Of a stretch of 30,951 bases of DNA, positions 7,659 to 15,118 are shown piece by piece. A model generated the notes under the pieces. That model had not been told where the DNA came from, searched no databases, and saw only the letters and a program-made list of their open reading frames with translations. The translations under genes were made by a program, and so were the position numbers. Numbering within the stretch: position 1 is the first letter of the stretch; each line of letters opens with the position of its first letter. Source of the stretch: Spirochaetaceae bacterium (GTDB taxonomy: Bacteria > Spirochaetota > Spirochaetia > SZUA-6 > Bin103); NCBI GenBank assembly GCA_028818385.1, contig JAPPNY010000220.1, forward strand, positions 1-30,951. Reading direction: 5' to 3'.

Positions 7659-7804
7659 CGTGCCCGTGGTGCGGGGCGACGCTGCCCGACCCCCCGCGCT
7701 ACCACGCCGAAGCGCTCGCGCGACTCATTCGGGCGCTTGAACGCATCGAAGCCGCGTACGCCACGACGGCCAGCGCTCCACCACGGCCACGGTTGACGTG
7801 GTGA
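7655..7804 (+). CDS. Small zinc-knuckle protein, 49 aa
   Basis: The protein starts MTCPWCGATLPDPPRY, one Cys-x-x-Cys-Gly knuckle, then a helix of about 25 residues (EALARLIRALERIEAAYA) and a Pro/Arg tail. One knuckle cannot bind zinc alone, so it may dimerise or pair with a neighbour. The ATGA overlap with the portal stop and the GTGA overlap with the next gene show it belongs to the head operon. The tail TTASAPPR is encoded by 22 bp identical to 1499-1520. No family is recognised. Confidence 0.6.
   Translation: MTCPWCGATLPDPPRYHAEALARLIRALERIEAAYATTASAPPRPRLTW
7766..7787 (+). repeat. 22-bp perfect repeat shared with 1499-1520, copy 2
   Basis: Identical to 1499-1520 and read in the same register. 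See the two small genes that contain it. Confidence 0.75.
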
Positions 7805-7977
7805 CGTTTCGCGAGCGCTGCCGAGTCTGCGGCGGCTTCCTACTGGACCAACACCGCACCACGTGCGCGGCTTGTCGGCGTCGTGGCGAAGACGACGGGG
7901 CCGACGCCGACCGCTACTACACGCGGCCCCGTCGGCCCGCGCTTCGTCGGGGTTCGGGCAGGCGGTCGAAGCCATGA
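7801..7977 (+). CDS. Small zinc-ribbon protein, 58 aa, GTG start
   Basis: It opens with RCRVCGG and continues to CAACRRR, giving two Cys-x-x-Cys pairs (Cys 7, 10, 22, 25) that can form one zinc ribbon. An acidic patch (GEDDGADAD) and a strongly basic Arg-rich tail follow. The GTG start overlaps the stop of the upstream gene (GTGA) and its stop overlaps the next ATG (ATGA). The ribbon resembles the repeat unit of the 154-aa protein that follows, so these neighbours may share an origin. DNA or RNA binding is plausible; no family is recognised. Confidence 0.6.
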   Translation: MTFRERCRVCGGFLLDQHRTTCAACRRRGEDDGADADRYYTRPRRPALRRGSGRRSKP

Positions 7978-8438
7978 CGGCCGGCCGTCGGTGGCGGTGC
8001 CGGTGCGGCCGGTCGGGGGCTCAATGGGGACCGGGGCCGCTTCGGGAGCGCTGCCCCCGGTGCGCGCATGCGCGGGCGCGCGCACGTCGGCGCAAGCGTG
8101 AACGCCGACGCGAGCGTGCCGCCCGCCCGCCCCGACGGTGGGCGTGCGCCGACTGCGGCCGTGGTGGCGTCGTGGTGGGCCGAAGCGGGCTTCGGCAGCG
8201 CTGCCGGCCGTGCGCCCATGCGCGGCGGTTGGCGCTTGAGCGTAAGCGGCGAGCCCTGCGCCCACGGCCCGCGCGCCCGCCCCGACGGTGGCAGTGCATC
8301 GACTGCGGGCGTCGTGGCGTACAGGGCGGCGGGCACCTTCGCCGGTGGTGCCCCGCGTGCGCTCGCGAGCGCTCCAACGCATCGCAACGCGCACTGCTTC
8401 AGCGCATCCGCGCGACGGCCCGCGAGTCCGCCGCATGA
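7974..8438 (+). CDS. Triple zinc-ribbon, Arg-rich repeat protein, 154 aa
   Basis: Three internal repeats of about 50 residues are visible: residues 5-53, 54-103 and 104-154. Each opens with RRW and has a first Cys pair, about 15 residues, a second Cys pair and a highly basic stretch. The Cys positions are 9/11/27/30, 58/61/77/80 and 108/111/126/129. Repeat 1 has Cys-x-Cys in place of Cys-x-x-Cys. The protein is extremely Arg-rich and almost certainly binds nucleic acid. The ATG overlaps the previous stop, and the stop overlaps the following gene. No known family is recognised. It could be a DNA-binding regulator, a packaged DNA-condensing protein or a factor acting on a helper phage. Confidence 0.68.
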   Translation: MTAGRRWRCRCGRSGAQWGPGPLRERCPRCAHARARARRRKRERRRERAARPPRRWACADCGRGGVVVGRSGLRQRCRPCAHARRLALERKRRALRPRPARPPRRWQCIDCGRRGVQGGGHLRRWCPACARERSNASQRALLQRIRATARESAA

Positions 8439-8725
8439 AGCGCGGCGCGTATCAACGCGCGCCCGGACGGCTCGCGCACTCCCCGGTCGGGCGGGCGATG
8501 GCCGAAGCCATCGCGCGGGCCGATGCGGGCGACCTACACGACCCCGAGCTTGACGCCGTGCTGGCCGAAGACGATCGCCTTCATGCCGCGCGGCGGGCGG
8601 CGGGCGAAGTGTTGAGCGCGGGCTACCGGGGCGACCCCATGGACGCCCACCACGACGCCGAAGACGCCGAAGACGCCGAAGACGACCCCCCGCGCGATCG
8701 AACCACGCGCGACGTGGCTCTGTAA
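8435..8725 (+). CDS. Unrecognised acidic-tailed protein, 96 aa
   Basis: The ATG overlaps the previous stop (ATGA), so the gene is the last member of the head operon. The N-terminal part is basic (MKRGAYQRAPGR); a helical middle (VGRAMAEAIARADAGD, DAVLAEDDRLHAARRAAGEVL) follows. The C-terminal part is acidic, built on three exact tandem copies of a nine-base unit GACGCCGAA (8654-8680) that read Asp-Ala-Glu. A basic head with an acidic tail could suit an assembly or terminase accessory protein, but this is only inference; no family is recognised. Confidence 0.6.
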   Translation: MKRGAYQRAPGRLAHSPVGRAMAEAIARADAGDLHDPELDAVLAEDDRLHAARRAAGEVLSAGYRGDPMDAHHDAEDAEDAEDDPPRDRTTRDVAL

Positions 8726-8747
8726 GCGACTTTCGGGGGGCCGGTGG

Positions 8748-8817
8748 TGGTACGATACCCCCCCTGCAGAACCGTGGCGGCAGCGCACCGTGACGGCGAC
8801 GTGGCGTGGTACGATAC
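8748..8817 (+). repeat. Two direct copies of TGGTACGATAC around a promoter
   Basis: TGGTACGATAC occurs at 8748-8758 and 8807-8817, 59 bp apart. The second copy contains the -10 box of the gene at 8822. The first may be a duplicated promoter remnant or a binding site. Confidence 0.55.
8810..8815 (+). promoter_or_regulatory. -10 box TACGAT, leaderless start of the last element gene
   Basis: TACGAT is followed by exactly six bases and then the ATG at 8822, the same geometry as at the capsid gene. A weak -35 candidate (GTGACG, 8790-8795) gives a short 14-bp spacer. No Shine-Dalgarno is present. Confidence 0.45.
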
Positions 8818-8821
8818 GCTC

Positions 8822-9007
8822 ATGGCAGACGAAGACGGCCGACGGTTCGTTCCGGTGGAAGTGACGAGCGGCAAATGGGACGTGTTCGACCGCAAGCGTG
8901 GGGAACGCCTAGACGTGGGGCCGTTCGTGACGCGTGCCGACGCCCAGCGCGCTGCCGACTACTACGAAGCCAACCCCGACAAGGTGGACGTCCAATGGCG
9001 GACATGA
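8822..9007 (+). CDS. Unrecognised small acidic protein, 61 aa
   Basis: The protein starts MADEDGRRFVPVEVTSGKWDVFD and continues GPFVTRADAQRAADYYEAN, a compact alpha/beta pattern with balanced composition unlike a spurious frame. It has its own promoter and is the only element gene outside the overlapping head operon at this end. Its place next to the attachment region would suit an excision or regulatory gene, but there is no helix-turn-helix or AlpA signature. Function unknown. Confidence 0.6.
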   Translation: MADEDGRRFVPVEVTSGKWDVFDRKRGERLDVGPFVTRADAQRAADYYEANPDKVDVQWRT

Positions 9008-9106
9008 CCGGGCGGTAGTAGCGCCACAAGTGATAACCAGTCGAGAACGGTATATCCTAACCGGTTAGTATCGAAGACGTTACCGCCATATTGGACAAGT
9101 AGACCA
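9008..9106. other. Right attachment region of the element (attR side)
   Basis: These 99 bp are AT-richer than the neighbours and hold the perfect palindrome CTAACCGGTTAG (9057-9068), flanked by CGGTA near 9048 and TACCG near 9081 in inverted order. The phytanoyl-CoA dioxygenase frame keeps family-like sequence down to about base 9107 and then turns unrelated, so the crossover lies close to 9106. The left attachment site is outside the window, so the core repeat cannot be defined. Confidence 0.6.
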
Positions 9107-9535
9107 TTCCATGTGCGAGCCGGTGAACTTCTCGTTGCCCACCGCGCGCAGCCACTTGTGGGTGAACGTCGCCGGCTCCTCGCCATAGAGGCGGCGATAG
9201 AACGAGTGCAACTCCGGTGCTTCGAGCACGCGCAGCACTTCCGCGCGGTAGGCGACCCGCTTCATGCCGACGCTCCTGCCGTCGCGCGGCATCACGCCCT
9301 CCATGAGCGGCGTGCCCTCGACCAGCGCGTCCTGCTCCTGCAGGTGCTCCATCACCACGCGCCGTGCATCCAGAACGGCGTCGCGGTCGATCAGCCCGCG
9401 GATGAACAGGTACCCGTCGGTGGCGATGCGGCGGCGTAACTCGTCGACATCGGCCAGGGCGTCGGTGCTGTCGCGCAAGTAGCCGAGCTCCGCGCTCGGG
9501 AATTCCACCTGCGTGCGCTGAAACTCGACTCGCAT
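9080..9535 (-). pseudogene. Phytanoyl-CoA dioxygenase-like gene truncated by the element
   Basis: The family is Fe(II)/2-oxoglutarate-dependent oxygenases. The visible product starts MRVEFQRTQVEF, includes the typical DGYLFIRGLIDRDAV segment and runs to THKWLRAVGNEKFTGSHME, which is where PhyH proteins begin the first iron-binding motif. After that, eight unrelated residues precede a stop inside the element (9080-9082). About half of a usual PhyH protein is present, without the second His ligand or the 2-oxoglutarate Arg, so it cannot be active. The missing 3' half should lie left of the integrase, outside the window. A longer start at 9559 is possible. Confidence 0.85.
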
Positions 9536-9730
9536 GGGCAGCGGGCTACACGTTGTCATGGCGCCGGGACGGTCATCAACCGGAGTGCGGAGCTCGGCGC
9601 ACGGGCCAGTCGGCAAGCGCCTGTCGGACATCCTCGCTGGTGATGGGCGCTGCATCGGCAGCGACCCGAAACGTCGGGACCTCGCCGGTGTCGCCCTCTA
9701 CACGGCACCGTGTGGGTTAGGCTCATCGGA

Positions 9731-10711
9731 ATGCGCACCACATCCGAGCACGCCCTGCTGATCGTGAAGCCGGACGGTGTGCGGCACTCCGAGCTTTCCA
9801 GGTTGCTCGAAAGACGGCTGGCGGAGTTGTCGCTCCGTCAGGTCGCAACCCGGGACCTGATTCTGAGCAGAGACCAGGCGCGCACGTTCTGGCGGGAAGG
9901 GGATGTCGAGGAGTACATCGCGTACCTGCGCGAGGGGCCCTCGCGGGCGATCGTCGTCCGGGGAACGCAGGCCACCTGGAAGTGCCGCCGGCTCAAGTCG
10001 GAGCTGAGGAAAGCGTTCCACTGCGACAGTTACAGAAACCTCATCCATTCCACGGAACCGGGAAACGAGTACGAAGAGCAGTTCCAGCGGCTGTTTCCCG
10101 AGTTGAACGTCGACGGGCACGGGGTCTTCATCGATCAGATCGCCCTCGTGACGCCGGACCGCTTCGACTCGTTCGCGAGGAGAGCGGCGGGTCACCGGAG
10201 GCCCCGGTTGGCGCCGGTCGTGCCCGGTAGTCAGGCGATCGGTCAGGCGAGCAGGCTCGCTGCCTGGCTGCGGGATCCCGAAGCGGTTCCGTACGCCGGC
10301 ATCTTGATCCGCGGGCTGACGACTTCTCGACACGACGAAGTTAATGTCATCCTGTATACTGGAAGATACTCCGAGCTCCATCTGCCCTCACGTTTTCCTC
10401 GAGAGCTTGCCTCGCTTGCCACCCTCGCCACGGACATCGGAGCTGTCACGGTGTTGCTGCCCGGAACCGAGGATGCGTTCCTGCAGCCTGACGTGATGGC
10501 CGGCGTGCGGGACTACGGGGTGCGCGGCGTCGTGTGCTATTCCCCGGAGTACGAGATGGCGAGGACGCACCGGCTCCGGTCGGCGGCATTCTCCGCCGGT
10601 CTGTTCTGCGTCGGCGGCAGCAACGGGCATCTCGATTGGGGCAGAAACAGCGTGTCCGAGGAAATGCACGGCGCGTTGGCCGCGGCACTGGGGAGAGGCG
10701 TCAATAGCTGA
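9731..10711 (+). CDS. NDK-like domain fused to a degenerate PHP-like domain, 326 aa
   Basis: The N-terminal region (about residues 5-150) resembles nucleoside diphosphate kinase: ALLIVKPDGVRHSEL corresponds to the opening strand, GPSRAIVVRG to the phosphate-binding region, and LIHSTEPGNEYEEQFQRLF to the segment with the catalytic His. The C-terminal region (about 200-320) resembles the end of a PHP phosphoesterase: VLLPGTED, then YGVRGVVCYSPEYEMARTHR, then GLFCVGGSNGHLDWGR, where PHP proteins have GGSDxH. The usual Asp is Asn, and early His metal ligands are not seen. I know of no such fusion. The ATG at 9731 is preferred over an upstream GTG. TAGGCT ends seven bases before it, so the mRNA may be leaderless. 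Confidence 0.6.
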   Translation: MRTTSEHALLIVKPDGVRHSELSRLLERRLAELSLRQVATRDLILSRDQARTFWREGDVEEYIAYLREGPSRAIVVRGTQATWKCRRLKSELRKAFHCDSYRNLIHSTEPGNEYEEQFQRLFPELNVDGHGVFIDQIALVTPDRFDSFARRAAGHRRPRLAPVVPGSQAIGQASRLAAWLRDPEAVPYAGILIRGLTTSRHDEVNVILYTGRYSELHLPSRFPRELASLATLATDIGAVTVLLPGTEDAFLQPDVMAGVRDYGVRGVVCYSPEYEMARTHRLRSAAFSAGLFCVGGSNGHLDWGRNSVSEEMHGALAAALGRGVNS

Positions 10712-10720
10712 TGCCGGCGT

Positions 10721-11896
10721 TCAGGAGTACGGGTCGGCGGCGTCGCGCAGTCCGTCGCCGACGAAGTTGAAGGCGATCACGGTCGCGATCACGAACAGCA
10801 CCGGCAGCATCAGCCACGGGTGCAGCGCCACGGTGCGCATGTTCTGCGCTTCCTGCAGCAGCACCCCCCAGCTCATGATCGGCGAACGCAGGCCGAGCCC
10901 CAGGAAGCTGAGCGCGGTCTCGGCCAGGATCGTGGTCGGCACGCTGATGGTCACCGACACGATGATGTGGCTGAGGAACGACGGCAGCAGGTGGCGCCAG
11001 ATGATCTTCATCTCGCCCGTGTTGGCCAGCCGGGCAGCCATCACGAACGCTTCCTCGCGCAGCGACAGTAGCTTCCCGCGCACCACGCGCGCCACGCCGG
11101 TCCAGTTGATCAGGGAGAGGATGATCGTGATGCTGAAGTACACCTTGAGCGCCGACCAATCCGCGGGCAGCACGGCGCTCAGGGCCATCCAGAGCGGGAT
11201 GGACGGAAACGACCAGAGGACCTCGATCGCGCGCTGGATCACCGTGTCGATGGTCCCGCCGAAATAGCCCGACAGTCCGCCCAGCAGCAGCCCGATGACG
11301 AAGCTCAGCGCCACGCCGATGAAGCCGATGGACAGCGAGATGCGCGCGCCGTAGAGGACCCGCGACAGCATGTCGCGTCCCATGCGGTCGGTGCCCAGCG
11401 GATGGAACACGCCGCCGTCCTCGACGCCGAACAGGTGCAGGTCGGTGGGCCACAGCCCCCAGAACTCGTACGGCTCGCCGCGTACGAACAGGCGCAGGAA
11501 GTGACGGCGCTCGCCATCGGGCCGGTAGGTGCGGCGCATGGTCTCCAGGTTGACGTGCGACGTCAGCGCGTACACGAAGGGAGCGGAGAGCTGTCCATCG
11601 TGCACGACTCTGACCCGCATCGGCGGCACGAACAGGTGGTCCACGCGGCGTACGCGGGGGTCGTACGGCGCGATGAACTCGCAGAAGATCCCGAGCACGT
11701 AGAGCAGGGCGATGACGGCGGCGCCGACCATCGCCCCCTTGTGCTTGCGGAAGCGCCACCACATCAGGCGCCACTGGGATGCGACGAACATCCGTTCGTC
11801 GTCGCGGTCGAGCGAGCCGACCGAGCGGGAGTCGGCGGGTCCTCCGACCACGGACTCGGTGCCTGTCGTCGCCGACCTGGTCTCGGTGTCAGCCAT
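10721..11896 (-). CDS. ABC transporter permease, OppC/DppC-like, 391 aa
   Basis: This is the second membrane subunit of a peptide/nickel/oligosaccharide-type importer. After a hydrophilic N-terminus of about 45 residues there is one membrane span (KGAMVGAAVIALLYVLGIFC). A long periplasmic insertion follows, then the DRMGRDMLSRVLYGARISL segment that opens the permease domain. The ATPase-contact EAA-like loop reads EEAFVMAARLANTGEMKIIWRH in two pieces. The last spans end near NFVGDGLRDAADPYS, the usual OppC ending. It lies four bases downstream of the OppB-like gene. The insertion between the first span and the permease domain is longer than in peptide DppC, as seen in several oligosaccharide-linked systems. 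Confidence 0.9.
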   Translation of the reverse strand: MADTETRSATTGTESVVGGPADSRSVGSLDRDDERMFVASQWRLMWWRFRKHKGAMVGAAVIALLYVLGIFCEFIAPYDPRVRRVDHLFVPPMRVRVVHDGQLSAPFVYALTSHVNLETMRRTYRPDGERRHFLRLFVRGEPYEFWGLWPTDLHLFGVEDGGVFHPLGTDRMGRDMLSRVLYGARISLSIGFIGVALSFVIGLLLGGLSGYFGGTIDTVIQRAIEVLWSFPSIPLWMALSAVLPADWSALKVYFSITIILSLINWTGVARVVRGKLLSLREEAFVMAARLANTGEMKIIWRHLLPSFLSHIIVSVTISVPTTILAETALSFLGLGLRSPIMSWGVLLQEAQNMRTVALHPWLMLPVLFVIATVIAFNFVGDGLRDAADPYS

Positions 11897-11900
11897 CGAG

Positions 11901-12896
11901 CTACGCCTCCACCGTGCCGAACCTGATGCGCGGATCGGACCACGCCAGGACGATGTCCGAGATCAGCGTGCCGATCACGGTGAGCGTGCTGAGCAGCATC
12001 ACGAAGGCGCCGGCGACGTACATGTCCTGGTTGAGCAGGGACCGCAGCAGCAGTGGACCGGTGGTCGGCAGGCTCAACACCACCGAGGTGATGGTCGCGC
12101 CCGAGATCAGGTTGGGCAGCAGGTAGGCGCCCGAGCTGATCACGGGATTGACGGCCATGCGCACCGGGTACTTGAACAGCAACGCGGTCTCGCCCAGCCC
12201 CTTGGAGCGGGCGGTCACCACGTACTGCTTCTTCAGCTCGTCCAGCAGGTTGCCGCGCATCACCCGGATCAGGCCGGCGGTGCCCGCCGTGCCGACGACG
12301 ATCACCGGTATCCAGAGGTGCCGCAGCAGGTCGATCACTTTGCCCAGGCTCCAGCCGGCCTCAATGTACTCCTGGGAGAACAGCCCGCCGAAGTTCTGTC
12401 CGAACACGGCGAATCCCACGAACAGCAGCACCAGCGCCAGCAGGAAGTTGGGCGTCGCCAGGCCGATGAAGCCGATGAAGGTGAAGACGTAGTCGCCGAT
12501 CGAGTACTGCCGGGTCGCCGCGTAGATCCCGACCGGGATCGCGGCGATGTACGTGAACATGAGCGTCACCAGGGAGATGGTCACGGTGAGCAGGAGGCGT
12601 TCCCAGATGAGCTGGCGCACCGGCAGGCGGAACTCCAGCGAGATGCCGAAGTCCCCGCGCATGAAGTCCCAGATCCAGTTCGCGTACTGGACGACGAACG
12701 GGTCGTCGAGATGGTAGCGCGCGCGCAGCGCCTCGATCATCTGCAGGTCGACGGCATCGCCGCTCTGCTCAAGCTCCGCCATCAGCGTCGTCAGGTAGTC
12801 GCCAGGGGGCGCCTGGATGATGACGAACGAGACGAAGGAGATCACGGCTATGGTCGGCACCATGATGAGCAGCCGACGCAGGACGTAGCTGAGCAT
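11901..12896 (-). CDS. ABC transporter permease, OppB/DppB-like, 331 aa
   Basis: This is the first membrane subunit of the same importer. The start MLSYVLRRLLIMVPTIAVIS is the classic OppB opening. It is followed by PPGDYLTTLMAEL, the LDDPFVVQYANWIWDFMRGDFG stretch (in two pieces), several membrane spans, and the ATPase-contact loop ending YVVTARSKGLGETALLFKYP. Length and topology are normal. It is transcribed after the binding-protein gene with an 82-bp gap and before the OppC-like gene. Confidence 0.9.
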   Translation of the reverse strand: MLSYVLRRLLIMVPTIAVISFVSFVIIQAPPGDYLTTLMAELEQSGDAVDLQMIEALRARYHLDDPFVVQYANWIWDFMRGDFGISLEFRLPVRQLIWERLLLTVTISLVTLMFTYIAAIPVGIYAATRQYSIGDYVFTFIGFIGLATPNFLLALVLLFVGFAVFGQNFGGLFSQEYIEAGWSLGKVIDLLRHLWIPVIVVGTAGTAGLIRVMRGNLLDELKKQYVVTARSKGLGETALLFKYPVRMAVNPVISSGAYLLPNLISGATITSVVLSLPTTGPLLLRSLLNQDMYVAGAFVMLLSTLTVIGTLISDIVLAWSDPRIRFGTVEA

Positions 12897-12978
12897 GTCT
12901 TCGCGGGGAGCCGGCGCCGGGCGCTATCCCCGACCGGATGACTCCGGTTCAGGGACAGGCCCGTCGGCGGCTACGCGC

Positions 12979-14906
12979 TCAATTCTTGAAATACCACTGC
13001 TCCGGCATGCCGTTGTAAGGGGACATGAGACCGGTGGTGTAGGGAAGTCTCTCCGGCACGTTTCCGACCGCGTTGCGGACGATGCCGATCGTGGGATTCT
13101 CGCCTACCAAGCCGATCCCCCACAGGTTCTCTACCTTGTAGCGCAGTACTTCACGGAGAATCCGCACCTGCTCGTCGGCGTCCACCGCCTGGCCGAGCGA
13201 TCGGAACAGCGCCATGATGCGCCGCATGTCTTCCGGCGGCTCCTCGCCCTCGGCGCCGTTGCTCCGGTACCAGTCGCCGTAGCCGCGATGGTTGTGGGCG
13301 CCGGAAGGAACCACCCACCAATTGTTCGAAAAGGAGGTGCCGGGACTGGTGAACAGCACCAGCCCGAACTCGTTGGCGGCGCTCTTCTGATACCAGACGG
13401 CCCGCTCCAGCGGTTTCACCTGGCAGTCGATGCCGACCTGCTGGAAGTGGCTGCAGACGACCTCGCCTTCATCGCCCATGTACGGCCAGGAAGTGGCGTA
13501 CTCCATGAGTAGTGAGATCGCCTTGCCGTCGGAAAACGTGCGCACCCCGTTGGCGTTGCGGCTCGCGTAGCCGGCGGCGTCGAGCAGGCGGTTCGCCTCG
13601 TCGGGGTCGTGCTCGATGTACAGCGAGGCGACGTCCGCCTCGTACGTGGGCTCGCCGCTGATCGCGGTAAGCTGCCGCGGCACGCCCAGGCCGAAGTAGA
13701 AGAGCTGATTGAGCTCGTTGCGGTCGACGGCCAGGGAGAGCGCTTGGCGCACCTCGAACTTGTTGAAGAACTCGCGCAGTTGTGGGTCCTGCGCGCTCAT
13801 GTTGGGCCAGAGCGCCACCCGCGAGGCGCGGTCGCCGCTCCAACTCACCACCTTGTAGTCGCCCGCCTCTTCGTTCTCCTTCAGGAGCGTGAAGTCGCTG
13901 AACGACATGTGACGCCACTGCACGTCGAGCTCGCCGTTGGTCGCCTTGAGCAGTATCAACTCCGCGTTCTCCACCTGGTCATGGACGACGCGTCCATGTA
14001 GGGAAGCTGGTGACCCTCGGTGTCCACCTTCCAGTAGTACGGATTGCGCTCGGCGATGACGCGCGCGGCGGGCGCCGCCACGGTGATGTCCCACGCGTCG
14101 AGCACCGGCAGATCCGCGTTCAGGAAATAGTTGTTGCGGTCGCTGAAGAGGTCCATCCAACTGTCGAGCTCGGCAGCGGCGACCATCTCGTCCAGCTTCT
14201 CCTTCGTCTGGTGGCTGGGATGGAACTGGCTCAGGTAGTGCTTGGGCATCATCCGGCCCATGCCGCGGGAAGATCCCGACGGGTCGGCAAGCTGGCGGGC
14301 GGCCAGGCCGTTGACCCCGGGAAAGGTGAGGCGCACGGTGTAGTCGTCGATCTTCTCCCAGACGCCCGGCTCGCCGCCCACCGTCATCCAGGTGGGCGGT
14401 GACGGATTGAGCTCCTCGTTTATCGCCCAGTCCTCGTACCAGAACATGATGTCGTCGGCCGTGAACGGCTCGCCGTCCGACCAACGCATGCCTTCCCGCA
14501 GATACACGGTGATGCTGGTGCCGTCGTCGCTGACGGAGAAGTCGCGGGCGATGTTGGGCTCCACCGCCGTTCCCTGCCCTGGCGAGAACCGGAGCAGCGT
14601 TTCCATGGCTAGCCGCCCGTACGCAAGCCCGTCGGAGGCGGTCCGATACACGCGTCGCAGGTCGCCGCCGTATCGGCCGGTCTCTCCGAACGGCTGCACG
14701 ACGTACGGCTCAGCGGGGAGGCGCTCGGCAAGCGGCGGCAAGGTGCCGGCCGCTACCTGTTCGGCCAACGCGGGTGCCTCCAGGCCCATCTGGGCCATCT
14801 CGGCGCTCGAAGCTTCGGTCTCGGCCTGTTCGCCGGTGCCGGTTGCGACGGCAAGGGCGGCGGCCACCAAGCCGATCATCGCTACGACGAAAACGCGTAT
14901 AGGCAT
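12979..14906 (-). CDS. ABC transporter substrate-binding protein (SBP family 5), with a one-base frameshift
   Basis: The protein would capture the transporter's ligand outside the membrane. It begins with a secretion signal (MPIRVFVVAMIGLVAAALAV), then an acidic linker, then the SBP_5 body (YGGDLRRVY, YLREGMRWSDGEPFTADDIM). The N-terminal frame runs to LPYMD near base 13990, then drifts and stops at 13956. The family sequence resumes one base back as RVVHDQVENAELILLKA and runs to the stop at 12979. One missing base restores about 640 residues, a normal size for oligosaccharide-linked SBP_5 proteins. It is either a real recent mutation or an assembly error. A Shine-Dalgarno GGGAGGA precedes the ATG by a few bases. 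Confidence 0.86.
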
Positions 14907-15118
14907 GGGGTCCTCCCGGTCGTCCGATTGGTATGTTCGCAGCCTGCATGGTGGTGCCGGCGGAGAACGCCGTCAAGGTTGCCGGTTGCCTCGGCACGCC
15001 TCGGAACAGCCGTGCTGTTCCCGTTGCAGCGGATTTCGCTTCGCGCCTTATTGGCAGCCGGGCGTTCGCGGGCTACGTTCCGGGGGTCGCTCGAGGCAGA
15101 ACAGGCGAGGGAGGACCG
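14907..15118. other. Divergent intergenic region between binding protein and heparinase
   Basis: This stretch of about 210 bp must hold divergent promoters for the transporter genes (minus) and the heparinase-like gene (plus). A TTGACG on the minus strand near 14974 is a -35 candidate for the transporter operon, but no good -10 at the right distance is seen. Strong Shine-Dalgarno sequences sit at both edges. Confidence 0.4.
15109..15114 (+). promoter_or_regulatory. Ribosome binding site GGGAGG fixing the heparinase start
   Basis: GGGAGG lies four bases before ATG 15119. This ATG is in a different frame from the long heparinase body, so the site is the main evidence that the gene has a frameshift near its 5' end. 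Confidence 0.7.

Larger units (their letters stand above)
1..9106. mobile_element. Integrated tail-less element carrying phage head genes (satellite-like or reduced prophage)
   Basis: The element runs from an integrase at the left edge to a junction inside a phytanoyl-CoA dioxygenase-like gene near base 9106; its left end lies outside the window. It carries integrase, terminase, HNH nuclease, capsid, prohead protease, connector and portal genes, and a set of very small genes that mostly overlap by 1 or 4 bases. No tail tube, tape measure, baseplate, lysis, primase or repressor gene is seen. Glu codons are mostly GAA here and mostly GAG in the flanking chromosome. Integrase plus head genes without tails is the published layout of capsid-forming phage-inducible islands. 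A deletion-reduced prophage is the alternative. The right boundary is inferred from where dioxygenase homology stops. Confidence 0.8.

Noticed and set aside
9008..9106. tRNA gene at the attachment site
   Set aside because: No cloverleaf, acceptor stem pairing or T-loop sequence can be found; the target is a protein gene.
11712..12941. Long plus-strand frame antisense to the OppB-like permease
   Set aside because: It has Gln/His/Asp-rich shadow composition; the minus strand encodes a clear membrane protein.
14392..15118. Upstream extension of the heparinase frame over the binding-protein gene
   Set aside because: It lies antisense to a real gene. The strong Shine-Dalgarno and ATG at 15119 mark the true start in another frame.
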